64,000 nt of DNA from Maribacter zhoushanensis (lineage in GTDB: Bacteria; Bacteroidota; Bacteroidia; Flavobacteriales; Flavobacteriaceae). Below are positions 1 through 9,199 of this stretch, one piece after another (position 1 is the stretch's first letter; each line of letters begins with the position of its first letter). The notes below the pieces were generated by a model. The model saw nothing but the letters and a program-made list of their open reading frames with translations. It did not search any database and was not told the DNA's origin. The DNA is taken from contig NZ_JARKMR010000002.1 in NCBI RefSeq assembly GCF_029350975.1, positions 62,001 through 126,000 on the forward strand, given 5' to 3'. The translations under genes and the position numbers were made by a program.

Positions 1-2
1 AT

Positions 3-1604
3 ACAAATATATTAATCACTACTTTCAAGTCTGGCAATGATCATTTTGAGATTCATGATTTTATGCCTAGATATCGTAAAGAAGAGAAGAAGTATCATTC
101 TCCACCAGAATTGGTACGTTATTTTAAGCATATATCGGGTAAACCCAGCTTTTCAGTATTATATGACCCAAAGTTAGAGTATGCAATGGGTACAACAGAA
201 ACCTTTATTAAAAAGGATTTTATTGCGAGTCTTACCCACGATGTAAAATTTGACACCGTTTTTTTATATACATCTTTTGATAAAAACGCCGTTGTAGAAA
301 GTACTACCATTACGCTTACGGAAGATGAGTTCATGATGATGGGTTATAATGAGAAATTGTTATTGCCAACAACAGATAGAGCTTATTTAGATTTGCAGAA
401 CACAAAAGTATATTGGTTGAATTGGGTAGACTTAACGCCTACATATAAAAAGTTCAACGAAGAAATTACCAGAAGTGCATTGACCTTAAAACTTTTAAGT
501 TATGATAAAACGGGTGCCGTACTAGCAGCAGCAACTACATCATTACCAGAGACTATTGGTGAAGTACGTAATTGGGATTATCGTTTCTGTTGGATTCGTG
601 ATGCCTCTATGGTAATTAAAGTAGTATCAGAACTAGGGCACAAGAATGTAGCAAGACGTTATTTACAATTCATCATAGATTTAATTCCTGATAAGGCAGA
701 GAAGCTACAAATCATGTACGGAATTAATAAGGAGAAAAAGTTAACGGAAGAAACACTAGAACATTTAGCAGGTTATAAAGGTTCAAAACCTGTACGTATA
801 GGTAATGCGGCATATCACCAAAAACAGAATGATATTTATGGTATTCTGATGGATGTGATATACGAGCAGATGGTGAAATTCAGCATTGATATAGAAAATG
901 GTGAGGATTTATGGGCGATAACGAAAGGAATCGTGTGGATTGTTAGCAATAATTGGAAAGATGCCGATAAGGGTATTTGGGAGTTTAGAGCAGAAGATAG
1001 GCATTTTACTTTCTCAAAGGTGTTATGTTGGACAGCCTTAGATCGTGCTATTAAGGTAGCAGAGATGTTAGGTAAAAAGCATAAAATTGAAAAATGGGAA
1101 CCTATTAGAGCTGAAATCTGGAAAGATATTTATGATAATGCATGGAATGATGAAGTAGGTGCGTACACGCAATCTTACGGTTCTAAAGAGCTAGATGCCT
1201 CTGTGTTATTGATGGAATCTTATGGTTGTGTGAATGCAAAAGATGAACGCTACATAAAAACAGTTAACGCCATAGGAGAGGAGCTAAGCAATGACGGATT
1301 GCTATATCGATATAAGAATGAAGATGATTTTGGTTTACCATCATCGTCGTTTACAGTATGTACATTCTGGTACATTAATAGCCTGTTCAAAATTGGAGAA
1401 CGCAAGAAAGCATTAGAGCATTTTGAAAGATTACTGAGTTATAGTAATCATTTAGGTCTCTTTAGTGAAGATATTGATTTTAAGACTAAAAGATTATTAG
1501 GAAACTTCCCTCAAGCGTATTCACATTTAGCACTGATAGAATGTGCTATAAACTTCTCTAAAAAAGAAAGTGAAGATGAAATGATGGAATCTCTAAGAGA
1601 ATAA
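3..1604 (+). CDS. GH15 family glycoside hydrolase (glucoamylase/trehalase-like), 5' end outside window
   Basis: Inverting alpha-glucosidase of family GH15, probably acting on alpha-glucan or trehalose. The (alpha/alpha)6-barrel is marked by RNWDYRFCWIRDAS early in the domain, the general-acid region KGIWEFRAEDRHFTFSK, and the C-terminal LFSEDID plus LLGNFPQAYSHLALIE signature. The first ATG in the window is at 63, but the frame is open to the left edge and the upstream codons read LITTFKSGNDHFEIHDFMPR, which resembles the beta-sandwich N-domain of this family (normally about 600 residues). The real start is therefore outside the window and 63 is an internal Met. The stop abuts the stop of the next gene on the opposite strand. 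In Flavobacteriia such genes often sit beside trehalose-phosphate synthase genes; that neighbour cannot be seen here. Substrate is inferred. Confidence 0.9.
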   Translation, partial: TNILITTFKSGNDHFEIHDFMPRYRKEEKKYHSPPELVRYFKHISGKPSFSVLYDPKLEYAMGTTETFIKKDFIASLTHDVKFDTVFLYTSFDKNAVVESTTITLTEDEFMMMGYNEKLLLPTTDRAYLDLQNTKVYWLNWVDLTPTYKKFNEEITRSALTLKLLSYDKTGAVLAAATTSLPETIGEVRNWDYRFCWIRDASMVIKVVSELGHKNVARRYLQFIIDLIPDKAEKLQIMYGINKEKKLTEETLEHLAGYKGSKPVRIGNAAYHQKQNDIYGILMDVIYEQMVKFSIDIENGEDLWAITKGIVWIVSNNWKDADKGIWEFRAEDRHFTFSKVLCWTALDRAIKVAEMLGKKHKIEKWEPIRAEIWKDIYDNAWNDEVGAYTQSYGSKELDASVLLMESYGCVNAKDERYIKTVNAIGEELSNDGLLYRYKNEDDFGLPSSSFTVCTFWYINSLFKIGERKKALEHFERLLSYSNHLGLFSEDIDFKTKRLLGNFPQAYSHLALIECAINFSKKESEDEMMESLRE

Positions 1605-3029
1605 TCAGCCAGTAACATAAGCCTTAATTTTAGCAATTAGGGCTTTAAAATGTTGCTCGGTCGTAAACGGATTCATAACGGTAATACGCAAATAATGTTT
1701 TCCTTTCAACTTCGTTTGTACAATATAAAATTCGCCATCTTCTAAAAGAAATTGGCGAATTTTTTCATTTAAGGCATTTAGACTTTCTGTATCTGAATCT
1801 GGCGTGCAGTATCTAAAACATACAATATTGGACATTGGTTGTAGTGCCAATTCAAAATTTAATTCTTGCTCAATCAAATTTGCAAATAGCGCACCCATAT
1901 CATAAAGTTGGGTGACATTGGCATCAAAAACTTCTTCACCGTAAAATTTTAAAAGCGTAAACCAGTGAATACTCATCATGTTTTTGGTACACTCAAATGT
2001 ACGTTTACCAGAGTTATACCAATCTTCATGTTCAGAGTCTGACAATAGATAATCTGCTTTTTGACTAAACGTTGTTTTAGCGTTTACTTCATCTTTAAAG
2101 AGTAGGGCAGTGGTCAATGCTGGCATCATCATCATTTTATGACCATCAATGACAACAGAATCAGCTTTATCAATACCGCTAAGGGTATGTTTATATTTTT
2201 TAGAAAATATTCCCGCTCCACCATGGGCACCGTCAACATGTAACCAAATATCATGCTTCTTTGCGAACTCACCTATAATTTTTAGATTATCGAATATTCC
2301 TGTTGCAGTGGAAGGTGCGCTACCAACAATGGCAAATACCTCAATACCATTTTCAGTTGCTTCTTTAAATTTCTTTTCTAGAATATCGGTATTCATGCTA
2401 AAACCTTCCGTAACAGGTACTTTAATGATGCCTTGTTCACCTAGTCCCATAATTCTAGCTGCACGATCAACGCAATAATGCGCTTCTTCACTCACCATAA
2501 TTCCCAATTTATTTTGGCTGCCTTCATTCCATATATCTTGTTTTGTAATGGCTTTTCTAGCGCTTAACAATGCAGTAAGATTGGCCAAGGTTCCTCCAGA
2601 AGTTAAAAATCCTCCCGAAAAATCATTGAAGCCAATTTTCTGGCATATAAGTTCTGTGATAATTCGCTCTATTGCATTTGAGGACATTCCCATTTCGTAA
2701 ACCGCTGTTCCATTATTTAACAAAGCGCTGATTAAACTCGTTAATGCGGTTATTGGAGCAGGCGGACTTACTTGATGACCAATATAATGTGGGTGGTGTA
2801 TATGTGTAGTTCTATTAGTAATTTCTTTGAACAAGTCTTTACTATCTCCGTTAGATAAAAAATTCCTCCAAAATTCTAGTTCATTATCAGGATTGTTCCA
2901 ATTAATGGCATTTCGGGAAGAATCATTTAGCTTATCCTCTAAATGTGAAGTCAATTGGTCAATTAAATGATGTCCGTTTGAATTAAAATCGGATGTATTA
3001 TAAACCTGTTCTAGTAATTTCTTGTTCAT
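1605..3029 (-). CDS. PLP-dependent group II amino-acid decarboxylase
   Basis: A 474-residue fold-type I PLP enzyme of the glutamate/aromatic-amino-acid/diaminobutyrate decarboxylase group. Visible marks are the substrate loop HHPHYIGHQVSPP, the phosphate-binding GGFLTSGGTLANLTAL, the PLP-ring Asp in WLHVDGAHGGAG and the Schiff-base Lys in VVIDGHKMMMMP. Length is normal for the family. The actual amino-acid substrate cannot be read from the sequence. It is transcribed alone: a terminator at about 3071-3094 separates it from the fatty-acid operon upstream, and its TGA stop at 1605-1607 directly touches the TAA stop of the convergent GH15 gene. Confidence 0.9.
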   Translation of the reverse strand: MNKKLLEQVYNTSDFNSNGHHLIDQLTSHLEDKLNDSSRNAINWNNPDNELEFWRNFLSNGDSKDLFKEITNRTTHIHHPHYIGHQVSPPAPITALTSLISALLNNGTAVYEMGMSSNAIERIITELICQKIGFNDFSGGFLTSGGTLANLTALLSARKAITKQDIWNEGSQNKLGIMVSEEAHYCVDRAARIMGLGEQGIIKVPVTEGFSMNTDILEKKFKEATENGIEVFAIVGSAPSTATGIFDNLKIIGEFAKKHDIWLHVDGAHGGAGIFSKKYKHTLSGIDKADSVVIDGHKMMMMPALTTALLFKDEVNAKTTFSQKADYLLSDSEHEDWYNSGKRTFECTKNMMSIHWFTLLKFYGEEVFDANVTQLYDMGALFANLIEQELNFELALQPMSNIVCFRYCTPDSDTESLNALNEKIRQFLLEDGEFYIVQTKLKGKHYLRITVMNPFTTEQHFKALIAKIKAYVTG

Positions 3030-3064
3030 GGTTTAAAAGTAGTCTCAATATGAATGTTTACCAA

Positions 3065-3094
3065 ACAAAAAAACCGCCCCAATTGGGACGGTTT
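3065..3094 (-). terminator. Rho-independent terminator of the fad operon
   Basis: Inverted repeat AAACCG(C)CCC-AATT-GGG(A)CGGTTT followed, on the minus strand, by a T-rich run (complement of 3061-3070). The single mismatch is C/A on the plus strand but becomes a U-G wobble in the minus-strand transcript, so the hairpin fits the minus strand best. It lies 37 bp after the acyl-CoA dehydrogenase stop. Confidence 0.85.
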
Positions 3095-3131
3095 AATATT
3101 CAAGTTACCAAACAACAAAAGGTAATCTGAA

Positions 3132-4943
3132 TTAGTCAAACGTATAACCGTTATCTGCAGCAACCTTATCCGCAATTTGTGTGCGTAAGGCAACTACATT
3201 AGGGTAGTTTGTATATTTCGTAAAACGTTTAAGTCCCATTAACATCATTCTTTGCTCATCACCTTCAGCAAAAGAAACAATAGCTTCTTTTCCTTTATTA
3301 ATGATAGTTTCAGTTGCATTGAATAAATATAATCTAGACATAGCTATTTGTGTAGCTTGTGCCTCTTCGCCAAAACGTTTTGCATTTTTCTCTGTACGTA
3401 ATAAAGCAGATTCTGCCATATATACTTCAATAAGAATATCAGATGCCGCCAACATTAATTGTTGGTGTTTTTCCAGTTCTGGTCCGTATTTTTGAACGGC
3501 AGAACCGGCAACCATTAAAAATACCTTTTTTAATCGTTTTAAGATGTCTTTTTCTTCAGCAAATAATTCTGAAAAATCTGGAGTATCAAAAGAAGGAATA
3601 CCCATTAACTCTTCACCAACAGCAGTAGCAGGGCCTAAAAGATCAACATGACCTTTCATAGCTTTTTTTACAAGCATACCTACCGCCAACATTCTGTTGA
3701 TTTCGTTGGTACCTTCATAAATACGAGCAATTCTTGAATCTCTCCATGCAGATTCCATAGGTGTATCTGCACTAAAGCCCATACCACCAAAAATTTGAAT
3801 TCCTTCATCTGTAGTATTCTGACAATCTTCAGAAACAGCTACTTTAAGAATAGAACATTCAATTGCATATTCTTCAACACCTTTTAATTCAGCTTCTTGG
3901 TGTGTATTACCCTCAGCTTCACGAATTGCAATACGGTCTTCAATATTTTTAGCAGCTCTATAACTCGCAGATTCATCAACATAAACACTGGTAGCCATAT
4001 CAGCGATTTTAGACTTAATAGCGCCAAAGTTCATAATAGGGGTTTTAAATTGAATACGCTCGTTAGCATATTTAGTAGCTTCACCAATTACTCTTCTTTG
4101 TGCATCTAAACATGCAGCCGCTAATTTAATACGACCAACATTTAAAGCGTTCATTGCAATTTTAAATCCGTTTCCTCTAGTAGAAAGCATATTCTCAACA
4201 GAAACTTTTGTTTCATTGAAGAATACCTGGCGAGTAGAAGAGGAGTGGATACCTAATTTCTTTTCCTCGTCACCTAAAGTGATTCCGTTACTTGGGTCAT
4301 TTTCAACAATAAAACCAGTAATGTTTTTATCATCTTCAATACGAGCAAATACAATAAACATGTTACAGAAACCTGCGTTTGAAATCCACATTTTCTGACC
4401 TGTAATACTATAAGACTTACCATCTTCAGAAAGAACAGCTTTGGTTTTTCCTGAGTTTGCATCAGAACCAGCACCTGGCTCGGTAAGGCAATAAGCGCCA
4501 AACCACTCTCCTGAAGCTAATTTTGGAACATATTTTTGCTTTTGTTCTTCTGATCCGTAAAGGGTAATTGGCATTGTACCAATACCTGTATGCGCACCAA
4601 AGGCAGTACTGAAAGAACCAGTAGCCCCAGAAATATAATCACATACCAACATAGTAGAAACAAAGCCCATGCCCATACCACCATATGATTCTGGTACAGC
4701 AACACTCAATAATCCTAACTCACCTGCTTTACGCATAGTTTCTTCAGTGAAAGCATAATCTTTATTCTCAAAACGCTCCCAATGTGCCCAAAGTTCTCTG
4801 TCAACAAATTCTTTGGTACTCTCACGCATCATGCGTTGCTCTTCGTTCAAATCTTCAAGTGTGAAAACGTCTTCACAATTGGTTTCTTTTACAAGGAACT
4901 GTCCTCCTCTAAGAATATCTTTTTTTGCTGTATCTGTACTCAT
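3132..4943 (-). CDS. fadE: acyl-CoA dehydrogenase (FadE-type, 603 aa)
   Basis: FAD-dependent acyl-CoA dehydrogenase for the first step of beta-oxidation. Residues about 30-400 form the ACAD core: the substrate/FAD segment AYCLTEPGAGSDANSGKTKA, the middle beta-domain GQKMWISNAGFCN, and the C-terminal helical domain with QIFGGMGFSADTPMESAWRDSRIARIYEGTNEI, which contains the family catalytic Glu region. A further roughly 180-residue C-terminal extension makes it about 600 residues, as in Bacillus FadE, rather than the usual 380-400. It is the last gene of the operon with the thiolase and FadN-type protein, and a terminator follows. Electron acceptor presumably ETF (inference). The 77-bp spacer to the thiolase contains heptad repeats. 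Confidence 0.93.
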   Translation of the reverse strand: MSTDTAKKDILRGGQFLVKETNCEDVFTLEDLNEEQRMMRESTKEFVDRELWAHWERFENKDYAFTEETMRKAGELGLLSVAVPESYGGMGMGFVSTMLVCDYISGATGSFSTAFGAHTGIGTMPITLYGSEEQKQKYVPKLASGEWFGAYCLTEPGAGSDANSGKTKAVLSEDGKSYSITGQKMWISNAGFCNMFIVFARIEDDKNITGFIVENDPSNGITLGDEEKKLGIHSSSTRQVFFNETKVSVENMLSTRGNGFKIAMNALNVGRIKLAAACLDAQRRVIGEATKYANERIQFKTPIMNFGAIKSKIADMATSVYVDESASYRAAKNIEDRIAIREAEGNTHQEAELKGVEEYAIECSILKVAVSEDCQNTTDEGIQIFGGMGFSADTPMESAWRDSRIARIYEGTNEINRMLAVGMLVKKAMKGHVDLLGPATAVGEELMGIPSFDTPDFSELFAEEKDILKRLKKVFLMVAGSAVQKYGPELEKHQQLMLAASDILIEVYMAESALLRTEKNAKRFGEEAQATQIAMSRLYLFNATETIINKGKEAIVSFAEGDEQRMMLMGLKRFTKYTNYPNVVALRTQIADKVAADNGYTFD

Positions 4944-4952
4944 GTTGTTAAT

Positions 4953-4987
4953 AGTATTTAGTATAAAGTAATTAGTATTATGTATTC
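4953..4987. repeat. heptad repeat in fadE-thiolase spacer
   Basis: Five successive 7-bp units in exact register: AGTATTT, AGTATAA, AGTAATT, AGTATTA, TGTATTC. They fill much of the 77-bp spacer between the thiolase and acyl-CoA dehydrogenase genes. Function unknown; a different 7-bp unit recurs in the next spacer of the same operon. Confidence 0.7.
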
Positions 4988-5020
4988 TATAAATACACTA
5001 ATAGTAATTGATAAAAGTTG

Positions 5021-6211
5021 TTAATTTAAAAATTCAAATATCCCTGCGGCACCTTGACCAGTACCTACACACATGGTAACCATACCATATTTGCCTTGCA
5101 TATCTCTCTTACGCATTTCATCAAATAATTGTACGGATAACTTAGCTCCTGTACACCCTAATGGATGACCAAGGGCAATAGCGCCACCATTTACGTTAAC
5201 GATATCTTGATTAATGTTCAATTCACGCATTACCGCTAAAGATTGAGAAGCGAAGGCTTCGTTCAATTCTATTAAATCAATATCGTTTAACTTCAATCCT
5301 GCTTGTTTTAATGCCTTTGGAATAGCGGCAATAGGTCCTATTCCCATAATTCTTGGTGGTACACCTGCAGCTGCATAATTAACCAATCTTGCAATAGGTT
5401 CAAGATTTAACTCTTTAACCATTTCCTCGCTCATGATTAAAACGAACGCAGCACCATCACTCATTTGAGATGAGTTACCAGCAGTTACACTACCACCGGC
5501 AGCAAAAACTGGGCGAAGCTTATTTAAAACCTCTACCGAAGTTCCTTTTCTAGGTCCTTCATCTTTGGTAACTGTATATTTACGATGTGCTTTCTTTCCA
5601 TTGGCATCTAAATATGTTTCCTCAACTTCAATAGGTGCTATCTGACTTTGAAAACGGTCTTCCGCTTGTGCTTTTAACGCTTTCATATGTGAATTGTAAG
5701 CAAAATTATCTTGATCTTCTCTAGATACTTTGTACTCATTTGCTACAGCTTCTGCGGTATTACCCATTCCCCAGTAGTAATCTTCATGACCAGAATTTGC
5801 CAAGTCATAGTTTAATTCTGGTTTATTACCTGTCATAGGAACAGAACTCATACTTTCAGCACCACCGGCGATAATACAATCGGCCATACCAGCTTGAATT
5901 TTAGCTGCGGCAACACCAATAGTCTCTAAGCCCGAAGCACAGAATCTATTTACGGTGACACCTGGTACATCAACAATATCCAATCCCATTAATGAAATTA
6001 GCCTTGCCATGTTTAAACCTTGAGAACCTTCTGGCATTGCGTTACCTACAATGACATCATCAATACGTTTTTTATCGAACTGCGGCAATTCCTTCATCAT
6101 ATATTCTATGGTTTCGGCAGCCAATTCATCGGTACGCTTAAAACGGAAAACACCTTTCGGAGCTTTTCCTACAGCAGTTCTATATCCTTTTACTATATAT
6201 GCAGTTTTCAT
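5021..6211 (-). CDS. fadA: acetyl-CoA C-acyltransferase (3-ketoacyl-CoA thiolase)
   Basis: A 396-residue thiolase that cleaves 3-ketoacyl-CoA with CoA to give acetyl-CoA and a shortened acyl-CoA. The nucleophilic Cys is Cys91 in VNRFCASGLETI; the C-terminal half carries NVNGGAIALGHPLGCTGAKL (active-site His) and MCVGTGQGAAGIFEF (second Cys). Length and motifs are complete. It sits between the FadN-type multifunctional enzyme and the acyl-CoA dehydrogenase on the minus strand, so the three consecutive chemistries of beta-oxidation are encoded together. Residues match degradative thiolase better than biosynthetic acetoacetyl-CoA thiolase because of this context, not because of a diagnostic residue. 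Confidence 0.93.
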   Translation of the reverse strand: MKTAYIVKGYRTAVGKAPKGVFRFKRTDELAAETIEYMMKELPQFDKKRIDDVIVGNAMPEGSQGLNMARLISLMGLDIVDVPGVTVNRFCASGLETIGVAAAKIQAGMADCIIAGGAESMSSVPMTGNKPELNYDLANSGHEDYYWGMGNTAEAVANEYKVSREDQDNFAYNSHMKALKAQAEDRFQSQIAPIEVEETYLDANGKKAHRKYTVTKDEGPRKGTSVEVLNKLRPVFAAGGSVTAGNSSQMSDGAAFVLIMSEEMVKELNLEPIARLVNYAAAGVPPRIMGIGPIAAIPKALKQAGLKLNDIDLIELNEAFASQSLAVMRELNINQDIVNVNGGAIALGHPLGCTGAKLSVQLFDEMRKRDMQGKYGMVTMCVGTGQGAAGIFEFLN

Positions 6212-6224
6212 TTTTTATGCTTTT

Positions 6225-6304
6225 GGCTATTAGCTTTAAGCTACTAGCATTTAATTGTTGTTTTAAAATAGCCTACTAGTTAATTGCTATAGGCTTACAG
6301 CTAC
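6225..6304. repeat. heptad repeat tracts in thiolase-fadN spacer
   Basis: Two tracts with 7-bp periodicity. The first, 6225-6252, reads GGCTATT, AGCTTTA, AGCTACT, AGCATTT. The second, about 6269-6304, reads AGCCTAC, TAGTTAA, TTGCTAT, AGGCTTA, CAGCTAC. They occupy nearly all of the 99-bp spacer. The unit is AGCnnnn rather than the AGTannn unit of the neighbouring spacer. Role unknown. Confidence 0.65.
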
Positions 6305-6310
6305 GTAATT

Positions 6311-8716
6311 TTAATTACGTAACGGCTTACCCGTTTTCAACATGTGCTGAATTCGTTCTAAAGTTTTTCTTTCCGTACATAATGATAAGAAAGCTTCACG
6401 TTCTATATCCAATAAATATTGTTCGGATACTCGAGTAGGTTCTGATAAATCACCACCTGCCATTACATATGCAAGTTTGTTGGCAATTTTCTTGTCATGT
6501 TCACTGATATAATGGCTAGCCTCCATAGAGTCAGTACCAACTACGAACATACCTAATGCTTGTTTACCCAATACTTTAACATCGTTTCGGGCTGCTGGTT
6601 GTGTATAACCAGATTCTGCCATTAAAATAGCGTGTGCTTTCGCAGTTGCTATTTGACGATCTTTGTTGACTACAACAACATCCTTACCTTTTTGAAGTAA
6701 TCCTAAATCAAACGCTTCATAAGCAGAAGTAGATACTTTTGCCATACCAATGGTTAAGAAATATTCTTGTAATACGTTTAATTCAACATCACCTTTCTTG
6801 AAAGTATCTTGTGCACGTAATGCCATTTCTTTAGAGCCACCTCCACCAGGAAGAACACCAACGCCAAATTCAACAAGACCCATATAGGTTTCTGCCGCAG
6901 CAACAACTTTGTCTGCATGTAATGAAATTTCACATCCACCACCTAAAGCCATACCATGTGGAGCAGAGATGGTAGGTATAGAAGAGTAACGCATGCGCAT
7001 CATCGTGTCTTGGAAGAATTTAATAGCCATATTAAGCTCATCATATTCCTGCTCAACGGCCATCATAAAGATCATACCAATATTTGCACCTACAGAGAAA
7101 TTGGCAGCTTGGTTACCAACAACCAAACCTCTATAATCTTTTTCGGCCATGTCTATAGCCTTGTTCAGGCCATTCAATACATCACCGCCAATGGTGTTCA
7201 TTTTAGATTGGAATTCTACATTTAAAATTCCTTCACCTAAATCTTCAACAACAATACCTGCATTTTTAAATACTTCTTTAGATTTTCTAATATTATCCAA
7301 TATGATAAATGAATCTTGTCCAGGAATTTTTTCCATAGACTTTTTCGGGATATCATAAAAGTAAGTACTTCCTTCTTTTACTGAATAAAAAGAGTCTACA
7401 CCGGCATCTTTCATCTCTTGTACCCAAGCAGCAGCTTCTAAACCTTCTGCTTTAATAAACTCAAGACCTTTGTCTAGACCAACAGCGTCCCAAATTTGGA
7501 AAGGACCATGTTCCCAACCAAAACCAGCTTTCATGGCATCATCTATCTTGTAAAACTCATCTGTAATTTCAGGTATTCTATGCGATACGTAAGCGAACAA
7601 CTGCCCAAAACTTTTACGGTAGAATTCACCTGCTTTATCTTTTCCTCCACAAAGAACAGCAAAGCGATCAACAACCTTGTCAATCGTTTTTGTTAACTCT
7701 AAGGTGGCAAATTTTGCGCTCTTTTTAGAACGATAATCCATCGTCTCTAAATCAAGCGTCAATATTTCAGTTTTACCTTTATCGTTTTTTGATTTCTTAT
7801 AAAAACCTTGTCCCGTTTTACTTCCTAACCATTTGTTTTCCATCATTGTATTGATGAAACCAGGTAGTTTGAATAAATCATGACGTTCGTCATCTTTACA
7901 GTTGTCATAAATACCATTGGCAACGTGTACCAATGTATCTAAACCAACAACATCAACAGTTCTAAATGTTGCAGACTTTGGTCTACCAATCACAGGACCT
8001 GTCAATTTATCTACTTCCTCAACGGTCATATCCATATCTTTTACCATATGGAAAAGACTTTGAATACTGAATATTCCAATTCTATTACCAATGAATGCTG
8101 GAGTATCTTTAGCTACAACAGAAGTTTTTCCTAAAAACTTTTCACCGTATCCATTTAAAAACTCAAGTACATCTGCATCTGTTTTTGGACCAGGAATTAT
8201 TTCAAAAAGTTTAAGGTAACGTGCCGGGTTAAAAAAGTGTGTACCACAGAAATGCTTTTGGAAATCTTCACTTCTGCCTTCAGACATAAATTTGATAGGA
8301 ATACCAGAGGTGTTAGAGGTAATAAGTGTACCAGGTGTGCGGTACTTCTCTAAGTTTTCAAACACTTGTTTTTTAATATCCAAACGTTCAACTACGACCT
8401 CAATAATCCAATCTACCTTAGATACCTTTGCAATATCATCTTCTAAGTTTCCTGTAGTAATACGATTTGCAAATTTTTGATGGTAAATAGGAGATGGTTT
8501 AGATTTTAACGCTGCTTTTAGAGCATCGTTCACCATTCTGTTACGAACTACCTTATCTTGTAAGGTTAAACCTTTCGCTTTTTCTTTGTCATTTAGTTCA
8601 CGAGGAACAATATCTAACAATAAAACCTCTACGCCAATATTTGCAAAATGACAGGCTATACCGCTACCCATTATTCCTGAGCCAATTACTGCTACTTTTT
8701 TAATGTGCTTGTTCAT
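6311..8716 (-). CDS. fadN: 3-hydroxyacyl-CoA dehydrogenase/enoyl-CoA hydratase (FadN-type)
   Basis: An 801-residue two-function enzyme. The N-terminal half is an NAD-binding 3-hydroxyacyl-CoA dehydrogenase (Rossmann motif VAVIGSGIMGSGIACHFA, then SNTSGIPIKFMSEG and HFFNPARYLKLFEII). The C-terminal half, from about residue 490, is a crotonase domain (LVVGNQAANFSVGANI, HGMALGGGCEISLHAD). The domain order is reversed relative to E. coli FadB and equals Bacillus FadN. It hydrates enoyl-CoA and oxidises 3-hydroxyacyl-CoA, feeding the thiolase next door. It follows the MarR gene by 33 bp and so is likely under its control. Confidence 0.93.
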   Translation of the reverse strand: MNKHIKKVAVIGSGIMGSGIACHFANIGVEVLLLDIVPRELNDKEKAKGLTLQDKVVRNRMVNDALKAALKSKPSPIYHQKFANRITTGNLEDDIAKVSKVDWIIEVVVERLDIKKQVFENLEKYRTPGTLITSNTSGIPIKFMSEGRSEDFQKHFCGTHFFNPARYLKLFEIIPGPKTDADVLEFLNGYGEKFLGKTSVVAKDTPAFIGNRIGIFSIQSLFHMVKDMDMTVEEVDKLTGPVIGRPKSATFRTVDVVGLDTLVHVANGIYDNCKDDERHDLFKLPGFINTMMENKWLGSKTGQGFYKKSKNDKGKTEILTLDLETMDYRSKKSAKFATLELTKTIDKVVDRFAVLCGGKDKAGEFYRKSFGQLFAYVSHRIPEITDEFYKIDDAMKAGFGWEHGPFQIWDAVGLDKGLEFIKAEGLEAAAWVQEMKDAGVDSFYSVKEGSTYFYDIPKKSMEKIPGQDSFIILDNIRKSKEVFKNAGIVVEDLGEGILNVEFQSKMNTIGGDVLNGLNKAIDMAEKDYRGLVVGNQAANFSVGANIGMIFMMAVEQEYDELNMAIKFFQDTMMRMRYSSIPTISAPHGMALGGGCEISLHADKVVAAAETYMGLVEFGVGVLPGGGGSKEMALRAQDTFKKGDVELNVLQEYFLTIGMAKVSTSAYEAFDLGLLQKGKDVVVVNKDRQIATAKAHAILMAESGYTQPAARNDVKVLGKQALGMFVVGTDSMEASHYISEHDKKIANKLAYVMAGGDLSEPTRVSEQYLLDIEREAFLSLCTERKTLERIQHMLKTGKPLRN

Positions 8717-8749
8717 GTACTTTATGCTGTATTAATTTGATAAGTTGTA

Positions 8750-9181
8750 TTAAAATAATTTTTTATCCGAAATGAGCTTGTTGATGACATCTGTTACTTC
8801 AAAAAAACTTTCTAGTTTTTCTTCCGTTACATTTTCCTTCACAGCTTCATTAAATCTAATAACGGTATTCTTAGAATCATTTCTTTTTTCTAAACCGAAA
8901 TCAGTTAAATAAATAAGAACACCTCTACCATCTTTTGGGTTGGGTTTTCTTAAAATAAGACCTTTTTGCTCCATGCTTTTCAAAATTCTTGAAAGGCTAG
9001 TGGCTTCCATTCCCATTTTTGGACCCAACGAAGTAGAAGGTGTACCCGTCTTTGGGTCAATGCTCAATAAAGTAAATCCAACAGCCATAGTAGAATCAAA
9101 ATTCTTTGCTTCTTCATTATACATTCTTGCTACTGCTTGCCATGTAGCTCTCAACGCATAATCTATCGTTGCTTCTCTCAT
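8750..9181 (-). CDS. MarR family transcriptional regulator of the fad operon
   Basis: A 143-residue winged-helix regulator. The recognition region is MEATSLSRILKSMEQKGLI, followed by the wing RKPNPKDGRGVLIYLTDFG, both classical for MarR. It is the first gene of a four-gene minus-strand set with fadN, fadA and fadE. A perfect 26-bp palindrome lies 30 bp upstream, beside a TATATTTG -7 element, so autoregulation and operon repression relieved by an acyl-CoA or fatty-acid ligand is the natural reading (inference; other bacteria use unrelated FadR proteins). AAAGGAG lies one base before the ATG, too close to be a normal Shine-Dalgarno site. Confidence 0.92.
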   Translation of the reverse strand: MREATIDYALRATWQAVARMYNEEAKNFDSTMAVGFTLLSIDPKTGTPSTSLGPKMGMEATSLSRILKSMEQKGLILRKPNPKDGRGVLIYLTDFGLEKRNDSKNTVIRFNEAVKENVTEEKLESFFEVTDVINKLISDKKLF

Positions 9182-9199
9182 ACTCCTTTAGTTGGTTCC

